NCBI GenBank assembly: GCA_030432035.1
Contig: JAUIHO010000022.1
Location: forward strand, 1 to 35,447
From: Phycisphaerae bacterium
GTDB taxonomy: Bacteria > Planctomycetota > Phycisphaerae > UBA1845 > UTPLA1
Reading direction: 5' to 3'
Length of the DNA stretch: 35,447 nucleotides
A model generated the notes under the pieces. It made no database searches, was not told the DNA's origin, and saw nothing but the letters and a program-made list of their open reading frames with translations. The position numbers and the translations under genes are program-made. The stretch's first letter is position 1. Each line of letters starts with the position of its first letter. Shown here one piece after another: positions 15,479-24,731 of the stretch.

Positions 15479-17422
15479 GTGACAGACGGCGAGACATCGA
15501 CGCCGCTACCCGAACCAGCACGGCAAAACGACGTGGCATGGTTGCAGAACACCTATCGGGGCGATGCTCCCCAACTCACCTTTCGAGCCATCGTTTGCGG
15601 TTTCTGCATCGGCGGCCTCATGGTCGTGATCAATCTCTACATCGGCGCGAAGGTCGGTTTCTGCGTTGGCATGAGCATTACCGCCGTCGTCGTGAGCTAC
15701 CTTCTCTTTCACCTGCTTGCGGCGATCGGAGCCGGACGACCGTTAACGATTCTTGAAAATAATATCGTTCAGTCGATCGCATCTTCGGCGGGATACATGA
15801 GCAGCCCGCTGATCGCGAGCCTTCCCGCCTTCATGATGGTTAGCGCCGTCCGAATCTCTCCGTGGGAAGCCGTCGCTTGGATGATCGCGCTGGCGGGATT
15901 GGGAATCTCATTCGCCATCCCGCTGAAGCGACGATTCATCAACGATATTCCGCACCCATTCCCCGAAGGTCAGGCATGCGGCGTACTCCTAAACGCATTG
16001 CATGCAGACGAATCGAGCGCTAGCGATTCGAGCGCTGCAATGAACCCGAGTCCCGAAACCAATGCGCCGTCGCGTACAACAACGCGTCAAACAACCATCA
16101 GATCGCTTTTCACGGCGATGTTGATCACGTGGCCGATTAGTCTGTTGCAATTCGAGCCATTGCTTCGTCGCATCGGCCTCGGTCGCCTTGCCATCCCCAA
16201 CTTCTTAGACCAATGGTATTACGATCTTGCAAAGAAGTATGAGCTTTGGGTTCCGAAACTTGCAAACGTGGATTGGCGCTCGCTTAGCATTCGCCCCTCG
16301 CTCGATGTCGCACTGTTCGCCATCGGCGGCATCATTGGGTTGCGCACCTGCGGCGCGTTACTTTTTGGAGCGATCATCAATTATTTCCTACTGGTGCCCT
16401 GGATGATTGGGCGTGGCGATATACCGTCGTCTGTTGGTAGCGCCGGCGCACTCAGCGTGAAATTCAGCGACATCACCGCATGGTCGCTGTGGTGTGGCGT
16501 CGCCATCATGACGACCGGCTCGATCGCCGCCCTCTTTCTTCAATTCACCCGATCCACCATTCGAGAATTGCTTGCGTTCAGAAAACGATCTCAGGATCGA
16601 AAAACCGACCCGCTTGCGAAAATCGAAATCCCAACCCAAATGTTCTGGCTGGGCACGGTAATATTCGGCAGCGCAGTCGTTGTGTTGGCCAACATCGTCT
16701 TTAAGGTTCCCGTCGTCTTAGCGCTTGCCGCATTGCCATTGATCTACGCACTCACGTTTGTCGCGGTGACTGCCACCGCCGATACATCATTCACGCCACA
16801 TGGCCCGCTTGCCAAACTCACGCAACTCTTTCATGGAACGCTGACGTACGGCACGGGCCCATCGATGGGCGGCAACATCGCCACCGCCGGAATTAGTGCC
16901 GAAGTTGCGTTTCAATCATCGAACCTCATTCAGAACATGAAGCCGGGATACATGATCGGCGCCGTCTCCGGATCGATCTTTGGCGTCGTCGCGTTCTATT
17001 CATTGTTGCTCCCAAACGATCCGACGAAACTGCTCGACCATGCCGAGAAGTTTCCATTCCCGTCAGTCGTCGTATGGAAATCCGTTGCGGAATTGGTCAC
17101 CACAGGAATTGCCGCCGTGCCGCGCAGTGCACTCATTGCCGCGTTGGTGGGCGCAGTCCTCGCCGTCGCGTTGGAAGCTGTTCGGCGCGTTCGCCCAAAC
17201 CTCGGCGTATCGACCATCGGCTTAGGGCTAGCGTTTGTGCTTCCGTTTTATATGAGCCTCGCCCTGTTCGTCGGCGCATTTGCATTCGCAATCATCGGCC
17301 GCGCGAGCAAATCGAATAAACGACCTTGGCTGACAACTATTACAAATAACCGGGAAGCCATATGCGCCGGCGCATTAACCGCCGCGTCATTGGCCGGGAT
17401 TTTGGGTCTGGCGTTTGAATGA
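15479..17422 (+). CDS. OPT-family oligopeptide/metal-complex transporter
   Basis: 647 residues. I chose the GTG at 15479 because GGGAG lies 8 bases upstream. A TTG at 15401 would add 26 residues without a ribosome site. A short cytoplasmic N-terminus leads into about 14-16 hydrophobic segments. Characteristic OPT features are NLYIGAKVGF in the first membrane segments, ILENNIVQSIASSAGYMSSPL, and IPHPFPEGQACGVLL. The family imports oligopeptides or metal-siderophore-like complexes across the inner membrane by proton coupling. The substrate cannot be told from sequence. A polar insertion (about residues 190-220; SASDSSAAMNPSPETNAPS) probably forms a cytoplasmic loop. Confidence 0.85.
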   Translation: MTDGETSTPLPEPARQNDVAWLQNTYRGDAPQLTFRAIVCGFCIGGLMVVINLYIGAKVGFCVGMSITAVVVSYLLFHLLAAIGAGRPLTILENNIVQSIASSAGYMSSPLIASLPAFMMVSAVRISPWEAVAWMIALAGLGISFAIPLKRRFINDIPHPFPEGQACGVLLNALHADESSASDSSAAMNPSPETNAPSRTTTRQTTIRSLFTAMLITWPISLLQFEPLLRRIGLGRLAIPNFLDQWYYDLAKKYELWVPKLANVDWRSLSIRPSLDVALFAIGGIIGLRTCGALLFGAIINYFLLVPWMIGRGDIPSSVGSAGALSVKFSDITAWSLWCGVAIMTTGSIAALFLQFTRSTIRELLAFRKRSQDRKTDPLAKIEIPTQMFWLGTVIFGSAVVVLANIVFKVPVVLALAALPLIYALTFVAVTATADTSFTPHGPLAKLTQLFHGTLTYGTGPSMGGNIATAGISAEVAFQSSNLIQNMKPGYMIGAVSGSIFGVVAFYSLLLPNDPTKLLDHAEKFPFPSVVVWKSVAELVTTGIAAVPRSALIAALVGAVLAVALEAVRRVRPNLGVSTIGLGLAFVLPFYMSLALFVGAFAFAIIGRASKSNKRPWLTTITNNREAICAGALTAASLAGILGLAFE

Positions 17423-17592
17423 TGCGGCGTCCGGCCACTTCTTCGTTACGCGACGACCGTCAGATCTTGGACAACCTCGGCATTCTCGCCTTTGTTTACC
17501 AGTTCACCCTTTGGACCGTTTCATCCGATGCGATCGATTTCAGTTAAACCCATAAATCCAGCTTAAATCTGGAGTTCCGGCGTGCCAGAATG

Positions 17593-17726
17593 TTGGGCTC
17601 GTCATTTGGGTTCTGATATAATCGGGGAGATTTGCCAAACCGTGAGCGAGCCCTGCGCCCGTTCCTATCCACACCCATTTTGATTGCGGTTGACGTACGC
17701 CATTAGCGGGCGTCGCCCACAGGGCT
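17593..17726 (+). promoter_or_regulatory. Promoter and structured leader of the pseudoprotease gene
   Basis: TTGGGC (17593-17598), 18 bp, then an extended -10 TGATATAAT (TATAAT at 17617-17622). The predicted leader is about 115 nt. Within it AGCCCTG-CGCCCG (17649-17661) can pair with CGGGCG...CAGGGCT (17707-17712 and 17720-17726), bringing a long stem right up to the ribosome site TGGAGG (17730-17735). The rest of 17423-17592 shows no gene. Confidence 0.45.
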
Positions 17727-17744
17727 ACCTGGAGGCCCCCACCC

Positions 17745-19967
17745 ATGCTGAATTTCACCACCCCAGATTTTCATCGAGGTCGCACCATGACGGTCGGCTG
17801 CCTTGCTTTGTTACTCGCGCTCCACAGCGCCAACGCCGAACAAGCCGCGCAATCACTGCGAGCAGCTGATCGCGCCGCCGCGGCGACGACGACCCTAGCG
17901 ACTGATGGTCACACCTTAGTCCACTCGGAAATCATCGACGTCCCCGACGCCCATTGGATTCGCCTGCAATTCAACGACGTGCGCTTTGACGGCTTCGAAT
18001 CGAACGGCCCCGGGTATCTTCGGTTGACCAGCTTGATGGACGGTGGCGTTCAGGTCCTCGATTTCGATTCGTACCTGCAATGGCATCAACGCAGCGCGTA
18101 CTTCAATGGCGACGCCGTTCTGCTTGAGGCATGGTCGAACCGTACCGATGCGGGTGCTGTGGTTGACGTCCTTAATGTAAGGTCCGACCTCGACGGTCGC
18201 GGAGGCGATAGCGCCCCGCGGTCGATTTGCGGTAACGACGACAACCGCATGTTGGCAGATGACGACCGCGTCGCACGCATCGTGCTGTCAGATTTTGAAC
18301 CGACGATCGTGTGCACCGCCAGTTTGATTAATGACGCGAACGGGTGCTTCCTTACCAGCGGTGGCTGTGCGGCCAGCATGGATAACGATACCGTCATCGA
18401 ATTCAACCCACCGTTGACGCTGCCGAACGGCACTGTGCTGATGCACCCCGCTCCGGCCGATCAATACGTCCCCGATTTGAGTTCGGTCCAAAGCCAGTCC
18501 GCCGGCGACGGTGAAGACTGGGGATACTTTGGCTGCTTCACGAACAGCACCACGGGCTTGTCGCCGCGCGTCGCACAAGGCGACAACTTCACGATGGCAA
18601 GCCAGATCGACCTGTCCGAAGACGATGCCGTACGCGGATACGGTTGTGGAGCCACGGTTCCGCCGTTGTTCCGCACGTGGAGCTTCGTACCCAAGGAAAC
18701 GGACGGCACCTTTGAAGGCTTGGTGGAATCCGAATTGAGCGTACGCGTCGATGCCACAGCCGGTGATTCGGGCATGGCCATTACCGACGGTGCGACTGAC
18801 GAGCTGATCGGCATCCTCACGAACGACGGCTGCGACGTATTCGTCGGTGCCAACATTGCAACGGCAATTACCAACGAAGAATTGCGGAAAGCGCTGACGA
18901 CGCCGCTTGGAGTTTGCGTACCGATTAATATCACCATAGTGGGCGGCGCGCCCGCACTAGTGAACCCCGACGGCACCACAACGGTGACGGTCGAGTTCAT
19001 TGGCATCAACGGCACCAATCCGGTTGCCGACACAGCCGTGTTTCACTACTCGACCGGCGGACCGTACGAGTCGGTCTCAATGAATTCGATTGGATTCAAC
19101 CTATACGAAGCGACGTTCCCCGCCGCGGTCTGTGGCACGTTGGTCGGTTATTACTTTAGCGTAATGACCGATACCGGCGTGCGCTTCCCCGATCAGTTGC
19201 CGAACCCGGTTACCACGCTCCGAGCTGCTTATGCCACTGGCACAACGACGGTGCTTGCCAATAACTTCGAAGACCTCAACGGTTGGGATATCTCCAATAC
19301 GAACGTCACGGCCGGAGCCTTCGCCCTCGGCACGCCGGGCGGCAACGGCAACGACGGCGCACCGACCGCGGACTTTGATGGTTCCGGCCAATGCGTTTTA
19401 ACCGGACCGATGACAAACGAAGATTTGGACGGTGGTCCGACCCGCCTGCGATCGCCGTCGGTCGACCTCGGAAGTTCGACTGAGCCATTCATTACGTTTG
19501 CCGTTTGGATGAACAACGACGATGCCGATGACACCGTCGTGCTGCAAGCATCGACCAACGGCGGGCTCTTCTGGGACAACATTGCCATCATCGGCGACAA
19601 CGGCCCGCAATGGCTGCAACAGCGGATTCGTTTGAACGATTTCATTACGCCGAATGCCTTCACGCGTTTCCGCTTTCAGGTAAGCGACTCGCCGAATAAC
19701 TCCCGCACCGAGGCAGCCATCGACGCGTTCGAGTTGATTGACTACGAATGCGCTGGTGCCGTTGTTACTTGCAACAAGGGCGACATCAATCTGGACGGTC
19801 AGGTCAACGGTGGCGACGTGGCCGGCTTCGTCGGCGCGCTGCTCGGCAATAACGGAGTTGGCACGCCGGAATTTTGCGCCACTGACTTCGACGACGACAA
19901 TACCCTCGAGATCGGCGACGACCTCAACGCGTTCGTCGATTGCCTTTTGAACGGCACGTGCCAGTAG
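17745..19967 (+). CDS. Secreted trypsin-fold protein lacking the catalytic His, with dockerin
   Basis: 740 residues with a signal peptide (about 1-31, cleavage after SANA). The ATG at 17745 has GGAGG; an internal ATG at 17787 also has GAGGT but would remove the basic n-region. The region 165-375 aligns by eye with the neighbouring protease: CTASLINDANGCFLTSGGC here against CTGWLIDDANTCMLTAGHC there. The His position is Gly (about residue 207). Asp (GEDWGYFG, about 258) and Ser (GDSGMA, about 342) remain. It is therefore probably proteolytically inactive. A bacterial beta-sandwich region (about 375-490), a jelly-roll-like region with FEDLNGWDISN and FRFQVSDSPNNSRTEAAID, and a dockerin (GDINLDGQVNGGD, to the end) follow. 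It is likely extracellular. Confidence 0.75.
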   Translation: MLNFTTPDFHRGRTMTVGCLALLLALHSANAEQAAQSLRAADRAAAATTTLATDGHTLVHSEIIDVPDAHWIRLQFNDVRFDGFESNGPGYLRLTSLMDGGVQVLDFDSYLQWHQRSAYFNGDAVLLEAWSNRTDAGAVVDVLNVRSDLDGRGGDSAPRSICGNDDNRMLADDDRVARIVLSDFEPTIVCTASLINDANGCFLTSGGCAASMDNDTVIEFNPPLTLPNGTVLMHPAPADQYVPDLSSVQSQSAGDGEDWGYFGCFTNSTTGLSPRVAQGDNFTMASQIDLSEDDAVRGYGCGATVPPLFRTWSFVPKETDGTFEGLVESELSVRVDATAGDSGMAITDGATDELIGILTNDGCDVFVGANIATAITNEELRKALTTPLGVCVPINITIVGGAPALVNPDGTTTVTVEFIGINGTNPVADTAVFHYSTGGPYESVSMNSIGFNLYEATFPAAVCGTLVGYYFSVMTDTGVRFPDQLPNPVTTLRAAYATGTTTVLANNFEDLNGWDISNTNVTAGAFALGTPGGNGNDGAPTADFDGSGQCVLTGPMTNEDLDGGPTRLRSPSVDLGSSTEPFITFAVWMNNDDADDTVVLQASTNGGLFWDNIAIIGDNGPQWLQQRIRLNDFITPNAFTRFRFQVSDSPNNSRTEAAIDAFELIDYECAGAVVTCNKGDINLDGQVNGGDVAGFVGALLGNNGVGTPEFCATDFDDDNTLEIGDDLNAFVDCLLNGTCQ

Positions 19968-20015
19968 TTGGCACGCGGCGTTGTCGCCTATAATTTTCGT
20001 CTAGTGCTTGCTATC

Positions 20016-20044
20016 GGGCTGGGCAAATCTGCCCGGCCCGTTTC
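20016..20044 (+). terminator. Hairpin after the pseudoprotease gene
   Basis: GGGCTGGGCA (20016-20025) pairs with TGCCCGGCCC (20030-20039), one wobble, AATC loop, followed by GTTTC. The T-run is weak, but the position between two tandem genes fits a terminator. Confidence 0.5.
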
Positions 20045-20077
20045 ATTCGACCAGACGGCCGCCTGCAAAATCGGAGC

Positions 20078-22249
20078 ATGCGCGTGAAACATCGAATACT
20101 CCTCTGCACCGTTCTACTAACCGCAGTCACGTTGCGTGCGGAAACGTTAACCGCCCCGCTGCAACAGACGACGGTGGACACGCCATACGACAGTGGCTGG
20201 CTTTCCAACGCTACCGACGAGGCTCAAGTGCTCGTCGATCATGTGGTGACAGTTGACCGGGCGCGCTGGTTGCGGCTGTCGTTTTCGGATTTGAAGCTGG
20301 GCGCGGTTCCAAATTCGGATGAAACTGCATATCTCCGTCTAACTTCCGAGTTCGACGGCGCGCAGCAAATACTCATGCCCGAAGGTGCGCGTCAATGGCA
20401 TTTGACGTCTGCCTATTTCAATGGTGATGCCGTGCGCGTTGAACTGATCGCGCCGCCGAATTGCGGTCCGTCGCGCGTAGCACTTGAAACATCCACCGCT
20501 TCGCTAGGATTGTTAGGCAGTCTGCGTAACCTCTGCGACGGCACCGACGATCGGACGCTTACGACCGACGCGCGCGTTGCACGTTTGTTGCCGGTTGGCT
20601 GTACAGGCTGGCTCATCGACGACGCCAATACTTGCATGTTGACGGCCGGCCACTGTACGTCTTCCAACGATTTGGATGTGGTGCAATTCAATGTGCCGCC
20701 GTCTGAACCGAGCGGCGCGCTGAATCACCCGCCACCGTCGGATCAATACGTGATGGATCCCGACTCGCTTCAGATCAACATCGGTCCCATCGAACTCGGC
20801 AACGACTGGGCGTATTACGGCGTGTTCCCCAATTCGACGACCGAGCTTTATCCATACGAAGCGCAAAACGGTCGCTTTCGTTTGGAATTGCCGCAACCCG
20901 CCAACGGTGAGATTCTGCGGAAAACCGGTTGCGGTACGACCGGCGGACAAGTACCCGGCACGCACAATCAAGCCACCAAGACCACGACCGGCGCTTACGT
21001 CAGTTTGACCGGTACGATTTTGCGGTTCGAGTTGGATAGCTCCGGTGGCGATTCGGGTTCGCCGGTCTTTTACGAAGGTACAGACATTGCGTTTTGCATT
21101 CACACCAACGGCGGATGCGCTTCGACCGGCACGAACTCCGCGTGCGGTTTGAATAACGTTGATCTGCAAAATGCGTTGGCAAACCCGACCGGTATTTGTG
21201 TGCCCAACTATTACGAGTTGACGTTCATCGACGAGCGTCCTGTGACCGTCACGCCTGCCGGAGGTGTGCGCGTGCAAATCGCCGCTAACGGTCGCAACGG
21301 TCACGTACTCGCATCAGAAGGCGCGCTGCTGCACTACGACTGGGGCAATGGCTATCAAACGACCCCGCTCGAATCACTGGGCGCGGGCAACTGGGAAATC
21401 GTCTTCCCACCGCTGCCATGCGACATGTTGGTATCGTATTACGTCAGCTTCGCCACGACCGAAGGGCTTCGTTCGAGTACGCCGCTCGCCGCGCCGTCGG
21501 CGGCCTTTGAAGCGATCGTCGCCGACGAGTTAACGACGATCGCCGCCTACGACGGTGAATCGGATGCGGGCTGGTTTATCACCAACTCCAACGTCGCCGA
21601 CGGCGGCTGGGAACGCGGCATTCCCATTGGCACCGGCACCTTTAACGAGCCTGCTACCGATTACGACGGCTCCGGTTCGTGCTGGCTTACCGGTAACAGC
21701 GCCCCGATTCAAGATTTGGATGGCGGCCCGACGCAATTGCAAACTCCGTTCCTAAACCTATCCGGAATGGAAAACCCCGTGGTCACCTTTGCCGCATGGA
21801 TGTTCTGTTCCGTTCCGGAAAGTGATGCGTTGGTCGTCGAAATCACCAACAACAGCCCCAACAATTTCGTCCCGGTGGCGACGCTGACCGGCACCGACGG
21901 TTGGGAAGAAATAACCTTTTATGTAAAGGACTACATTCCGACCCCGGGCATTGTCCGTGTGCGTTTCTCCGTGTCAGACAATCCCAATGACTCTCGCACG
22001 GAAGCCGGCATCGACGCGGTAACGTTTTATGATGTTGCCTGCACGAACACGTGTATTCCGGGAGACACGGACGGCAACTTCCTCCGCGACGGTCAAGATG
22101 TCGCCGGGTTTGCGGCAGCACTCATTTCACCACCAGCTATCGACTCGCCGGAATTCTGCGCCGCCGACATGGATGCGGACGGCTCCCTAACCGTTGCGAA
22201 CGATCTGCCGTTGCTGGTCGATTGTTTGATTGCGGGGAATTGCCCGTAG
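20078..22249 (+). CDS. Secreted trypsin-like serine protease with dockerin
   Basis: 723 residues from the ATG at 20078. A GTG at 20084 fits the GGAG at 20073-20076 better (7-base spacing) and may be the true start. Signal peptide HRILLCTVLLTAVTLRA. A chymotrypsin-fold domain (about 150-370) shows His192 in LTAGHC, Asp243 in GNDWAYYG and Ser326 in GGDSGSP, a complete triad. Cys pairs surround it. A sandwich domain follows (about 375-480), then a jelly-roll-like segment (FRFSVSDNPNDSRTEAGID type; here RVRFSVSDNPND) and a dockerin (CIPGDTDGNFLRDGQD ... ADMDADGSLTVANDL). It is a paralogue of the preceding gene over its whole length, so the two arose by tandem duplication. It probably degrades protein outside the cell. 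Confidence 0.85.
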   Translation: MRVKHRILLCTVLLTAVTLRAETLTAPLQQTTVDTPYDSGWLSNATDEAQVLVDHVVTVDRARWLRLSFSDLKLGAVPNSDETAYLRLTSEFDGAQQILMPEGARQWHLTSAYFNGDAVRVELIAPPNCGPSRVALETSTASLGLLGSLRNLCDGTDDRTLTTDARVARLLPVGCTGWLIDDANTCMLTAGHCTSSNDLDVVQFNVPPSEPSGALNHPPPSDQYVMDPDSLQINIGPIELGNDWAYYGVFPNSTTELYPYEAQNGRFRLELPQPANGEILRKTGCGTTGGQVPGTHNQATKTTTGAYVSLTGTILRFELDSSGGDSGSPVFYEGTDIAFCIHTNGGCASTGTNSACGLNNVDLQNALANPTGICVPNYYELTFIDERPVTVTPAGGVRVQIAANGRNGHVLASEGALLHYDWGNGYQTTPLESLGAGNWEIVFPPLPCDMLVSYYVSFATTEGLRSSTPLAAPSAAFEAIVADELTTIAAYDGESDAGWFITNSNVADGGWERGIPIGTGTFNEPATDYDGSGSCWLTGNSAPIQDLDGGPTQLQTPFLNLSGMENPVVTFAAWMFCSVPESDALVVEITNNSPNNFVPVATLTGTDGWEEITFYVKDYIPTPGIVRVRFSVSDNPNDSRTEAGIDAVTFYDVACTNTCIPGDTDGNFLRDGQDVAGFAAALISPPAIDSPEFCAADMDADGSLTVANDLPLLVDCLIAGNCP

Positions 22250-22330
22250 CATCTAACCGCTTAAATGCGATTCGCCAAATTCGACACGTAGGATCATTCG
22301 ATCGGCAACAACACAAAATGTAAAAGAAAA

Positions 22331-22375
22331 AAAAGCCCGCCGATCAAAAGCAATGGGACCGGCGAGCTTTTATTT
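22331..22375. terminator. Bidirectional terminator between convergent genes
   Basis: AAAAGC-C-CGCCG (22331-22342) pairs with CGGCG-A-GCTTTT (22360-22371). It has A-runs on the left and T-runs on the right, so it can stop transcription from both the protease gene and the convergent propeller gene. Confidence 0.8.
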
Positions 22376-22395
22376 TTCGAACTAAATGTCTTGAC

Positions 22396-24147
22396 CTACG
22401 GGCAGTCGATTACATCCCACGTCTCGGTCGATTCGACGAACTGACCATCGGGGTTGGTCACCCGAACACGGAACGTACCCGGCTGCACCCCACTCAAGTC
22501 AAAGCTTAGCGTAATAAAGTTGGGCGGGAAGATGACTTCGTTGAAGCCTGACACGCTTGGTTGATCGTCAAACTCGAGCGTCACCACGGTGCTTTCCAAG
22601 AAATTGTTGCCGTCGATGAAAACGTCAATGAATGGTCCATTAATACAGAATGGAGGCCCCGGCAAGCCGAATGCGGAAACATTGATCAATTCCGGCGGCG
22701 GCGGCATAGGGCAATCGGCGCAGGTCGTGTTGTCTCCTTGATACTGCCCATTGAAGTCGGTGCAGTCCGCCGCCGTCACTTCGACGCATTGGAAGTTGTC
22801 CAAGCAGCAGCCGCCCAACGTTGGGACGAATAGCACCGCTTGCGTGAACAAATCGATATCGAGCCCATTGGCGTTGCCGTCCATGTTCATGTCAGCACGT
22901 TGCGGATGGTCGAGCTCGGCGGGTTGGCCCAATAGCGTCGCAACAAAAAATGGAATATCGAGAAGGTTAACCAATTGATCGCTGTTGAAATCGCCCAACA
23001 CAATCGGCAACGGAATCCATGCGTCCATGAAGTACGGTCGTGTGCCAAATGCCACGGGACCGCCGAGCGGCGTAAACGTGCCGAAGTCCGTGTCGAGGTC
23101 GTACGTCAGAATGGCAGCATCAAAATTGGTGCTATTGTTCTTCGTCACGTAGAGCGTCTTGCCGACGATCTCGATGGCTTCAAAGATACCATTTCCGCCA
23201 ATGTTTACAGTGTTAAACGTGTCCTGCAGAAAACCATCATCGTTGCTAACCTGATATGCCGTTAGCGTTTCAGTCGCGCCGGAAAATGCGATTAGCACCT
23301 TGCCATCGTCAGTGATATCGACGGCACTGGGAGCACCGGCAGTGACCGGATACGGACTGAATGGCTGCTGTGTAATCATCCCATTAAATTGGTTGATACT
23401 GAAGCCGACGATCGACGTATCGCCCGCGCCGGTCACCATGTAAAGGAAACGACCGTTGGGCGTTACCTTTAGGTCCAGTGCATACGGCACGGTTACCAGT
23501 GTCTGGACGAGCGACAGCGTACCGTCGGTGGCAACTTCAAAAAGTCGAATAGAACTCGTGCCAAACAACGGCGAATCCGGAACGTAAAGCCAACGACGAT
23601 TCGGGTGCAATTCCATGTGTGCGGAAAAGAAGCCCGACCCGCGTGCGTCAATCTGCTCCAAGCGCTCAATGATCGGCGCATCGGGGAAGAATCGATAGGT
23701 GGCGACGCCACTGCTGCCGTCTTGCGTTTCAAGCACGATCAACGTTTCGTTGTCGCGCCAAAGGATTTCAAAAGGTGAACTGCGTACCGTCTCAACCGCC
23801 CACATCTCTAACGTCGCGTCGGCATTGACGCGATAGATGATCAGGTCTTCGTCAATTAACGCACTTGCGTGCCCCACGGCGAGCCAACGACCATTGGGGG
23901 ACAACGCCAGTTCATACGGCAAGTCATTGGTGAATGCCGAACTCTGCACTGACAAGGTTCCATCGGGATTTATCCCCAAGGCCGTAACCGTGCCGAAGTT
24001 TCCGAATTGCGGGTTGGAGGGGATATGGTCGGTGGCAAACAACGTGGGGTTGGCAGCCTGACCGAATGTTTGAGCCGTCATTGCAAACGTTGCGAGGAAA
24101 GCAAAGGCTAGCAGGTTGGGTGAGAAACGATGGGTGGGTGGATTCAT
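22396..24147 (-). CDS. Secreted beta-propeller protein with internal dockerin
   Basis: 583 residues from the ATG at 24147 (GGAG seven bases upstream). The frame is open to 24183, but the signal peptide starts here (MNPPTHRFSPNLLAFAFLATFAM...). Residues 35-380 repeat blades such as LALSPNGRWLAVGH, LHPNRRWLYVPD and VTPNGRFLYMVTG, resembling the lactonase/YncE-type seven-bladed propeller. A dockerin lies internally at about 385-440 (GDFNSDQLVNLLDI, ADMNMDGNANGLDI). A Cys-rich linker (GGCCLDNFQC...CTDFNGQYQGDNTTCADCP) and an IPT/TIG-like C-terminal sandwich (about 495-583) follow. No enzymatic residues are recognised; it is an extracellular binding or structural protein. Confidence 0.7.
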   Translation of the reverse strand: MNPPTHRFSPNLLAFAFLATFAMTAQTFGQAANPTLFATDHIPSNPQFGNFGTVTALGINPDGTLSVQSSAFTNDLPYELALSPNGRWLAVGHASALIDEDLIIYRVNADATLEMWAVETVRSSPFEILWRDNETLIVLETQDGSSGVATYRFFPDAPIIERLEQIDARGSGFFSAHMELHPNRRWLYVPDSPLFGTSSIRLFEVATDGTLSLVQTLVTVPYALDLKVTPNGRFLYMVTGAGDTSIVGFSINQFNGMITQQPFSPYPVTAGAPSAVDITDDGKVLIAFSGATETLTAYQVSNDDGFLQDTFNTVNIGGNGIFEAIEIVGKTLYVTKNNSTNFDAAILTYDLDTDFGTFTPLGGPVAFGTRPYFMDAWIPLPIVLGDFNSDQLVNLLDIPFFVATLLGQPAELDHPQRADMNMDGNANGLDIDLFTQAVLFVPTLGGCCLDNFQCVEVTAADCTDFNGQYQGDNTTCADCPMPPPPELINVSAFGLPGPPFCINGPFIDVFIDGNNFLESTVVTLEFDDQPSVSGFNEVIFPPNFITLSFDLSGVQPGTFRVRVTNPDGQFVESTETWDVIDCP

Positions 24148-24731
24148 GGTTAACTCCGAAACACGGCTTGACCGGGTCGGCAAGTCGTTCGACGGCTACA
24201 AGAGCGTCGTCTCAATGGGTGGTATCGATCCTTAAAATTACGGCCCCATGGACGACGTTCCAATTGAAACGACCGTGCAGCGGCGCGCAAATTAGGCTTG
24301 ATAGAGGTCGGATGGTAACGACCCATACCCTGAGATTATACGTTCACCCAGTTGTCTGGCCAAAACATTGGGCGCGATCTGCCGAAAACCTTGACACTGG
24401 ATTACGCGAAAGCTAGCTTGATAAGCTCATTGGCGGCATTTTTCTGGGGGTTCTGCGCTTTGCTCCATTCCGCCCATCGGGCAATTCCTTTGGCCGGATC
24501 GTAAACGGGGTAGATAAAGTCGCTGAGTCGTTCCCTAGCTGCCGGAGCCATCAAGATTTGGCCTGCGTCAAGCAAGGCCATCAGGTAAAGAAGCCTTTAG
24601 CTAATTGTTTCGGTCGAATATTCGCCCATCCACTGTCGTGTCATCAGCGCGCCGCAATTGTGCGTCGTGGTTGAATGCGCGCGTAACGCGTGTTGACGCG
24701 GCGGATCCACCCATTTCTTAGGAGGCAAGAG
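24148..24731. other. Intergenic region between divergent secreted-protein genes
   Basis: 584 bases upstream of both the propeller gene and the 1723-aa gene. It holds one small minus-strand open frame (24402-24581, listed separately). A good ribosome site, TAGGAGG (24719-24725), serves the plus-strand gene. No firm promoter, repeat or RNA gene was found. Confidence 0.4.
24402..24581 (-). CDS. Small protein or C-terminal gene fragment, 59 aa
   Basis: ATG at 24579-24581 to TAA at 24402-24404. The translation looks protein-like (MALLDAGQILMAPAARERLS, then DFIYPVYDPAKGIARWAEWS, ending NELIKLAFA), with balanced composition and several aromatics. The same frame continues upstream beyond an in-frame TAA with coding-like text (TRQWMGEYSTETIS). 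It may therefore be the end of a decayed larger gene. There is no good ribosome site. I do not recognise the family. Confidence 0.35.
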   Translation of the reverse strand: MALLDAGQILMAPAARERLSDFIYPVYDPAKGIARWAEWSKAQNPQKNAANELIKLAFA

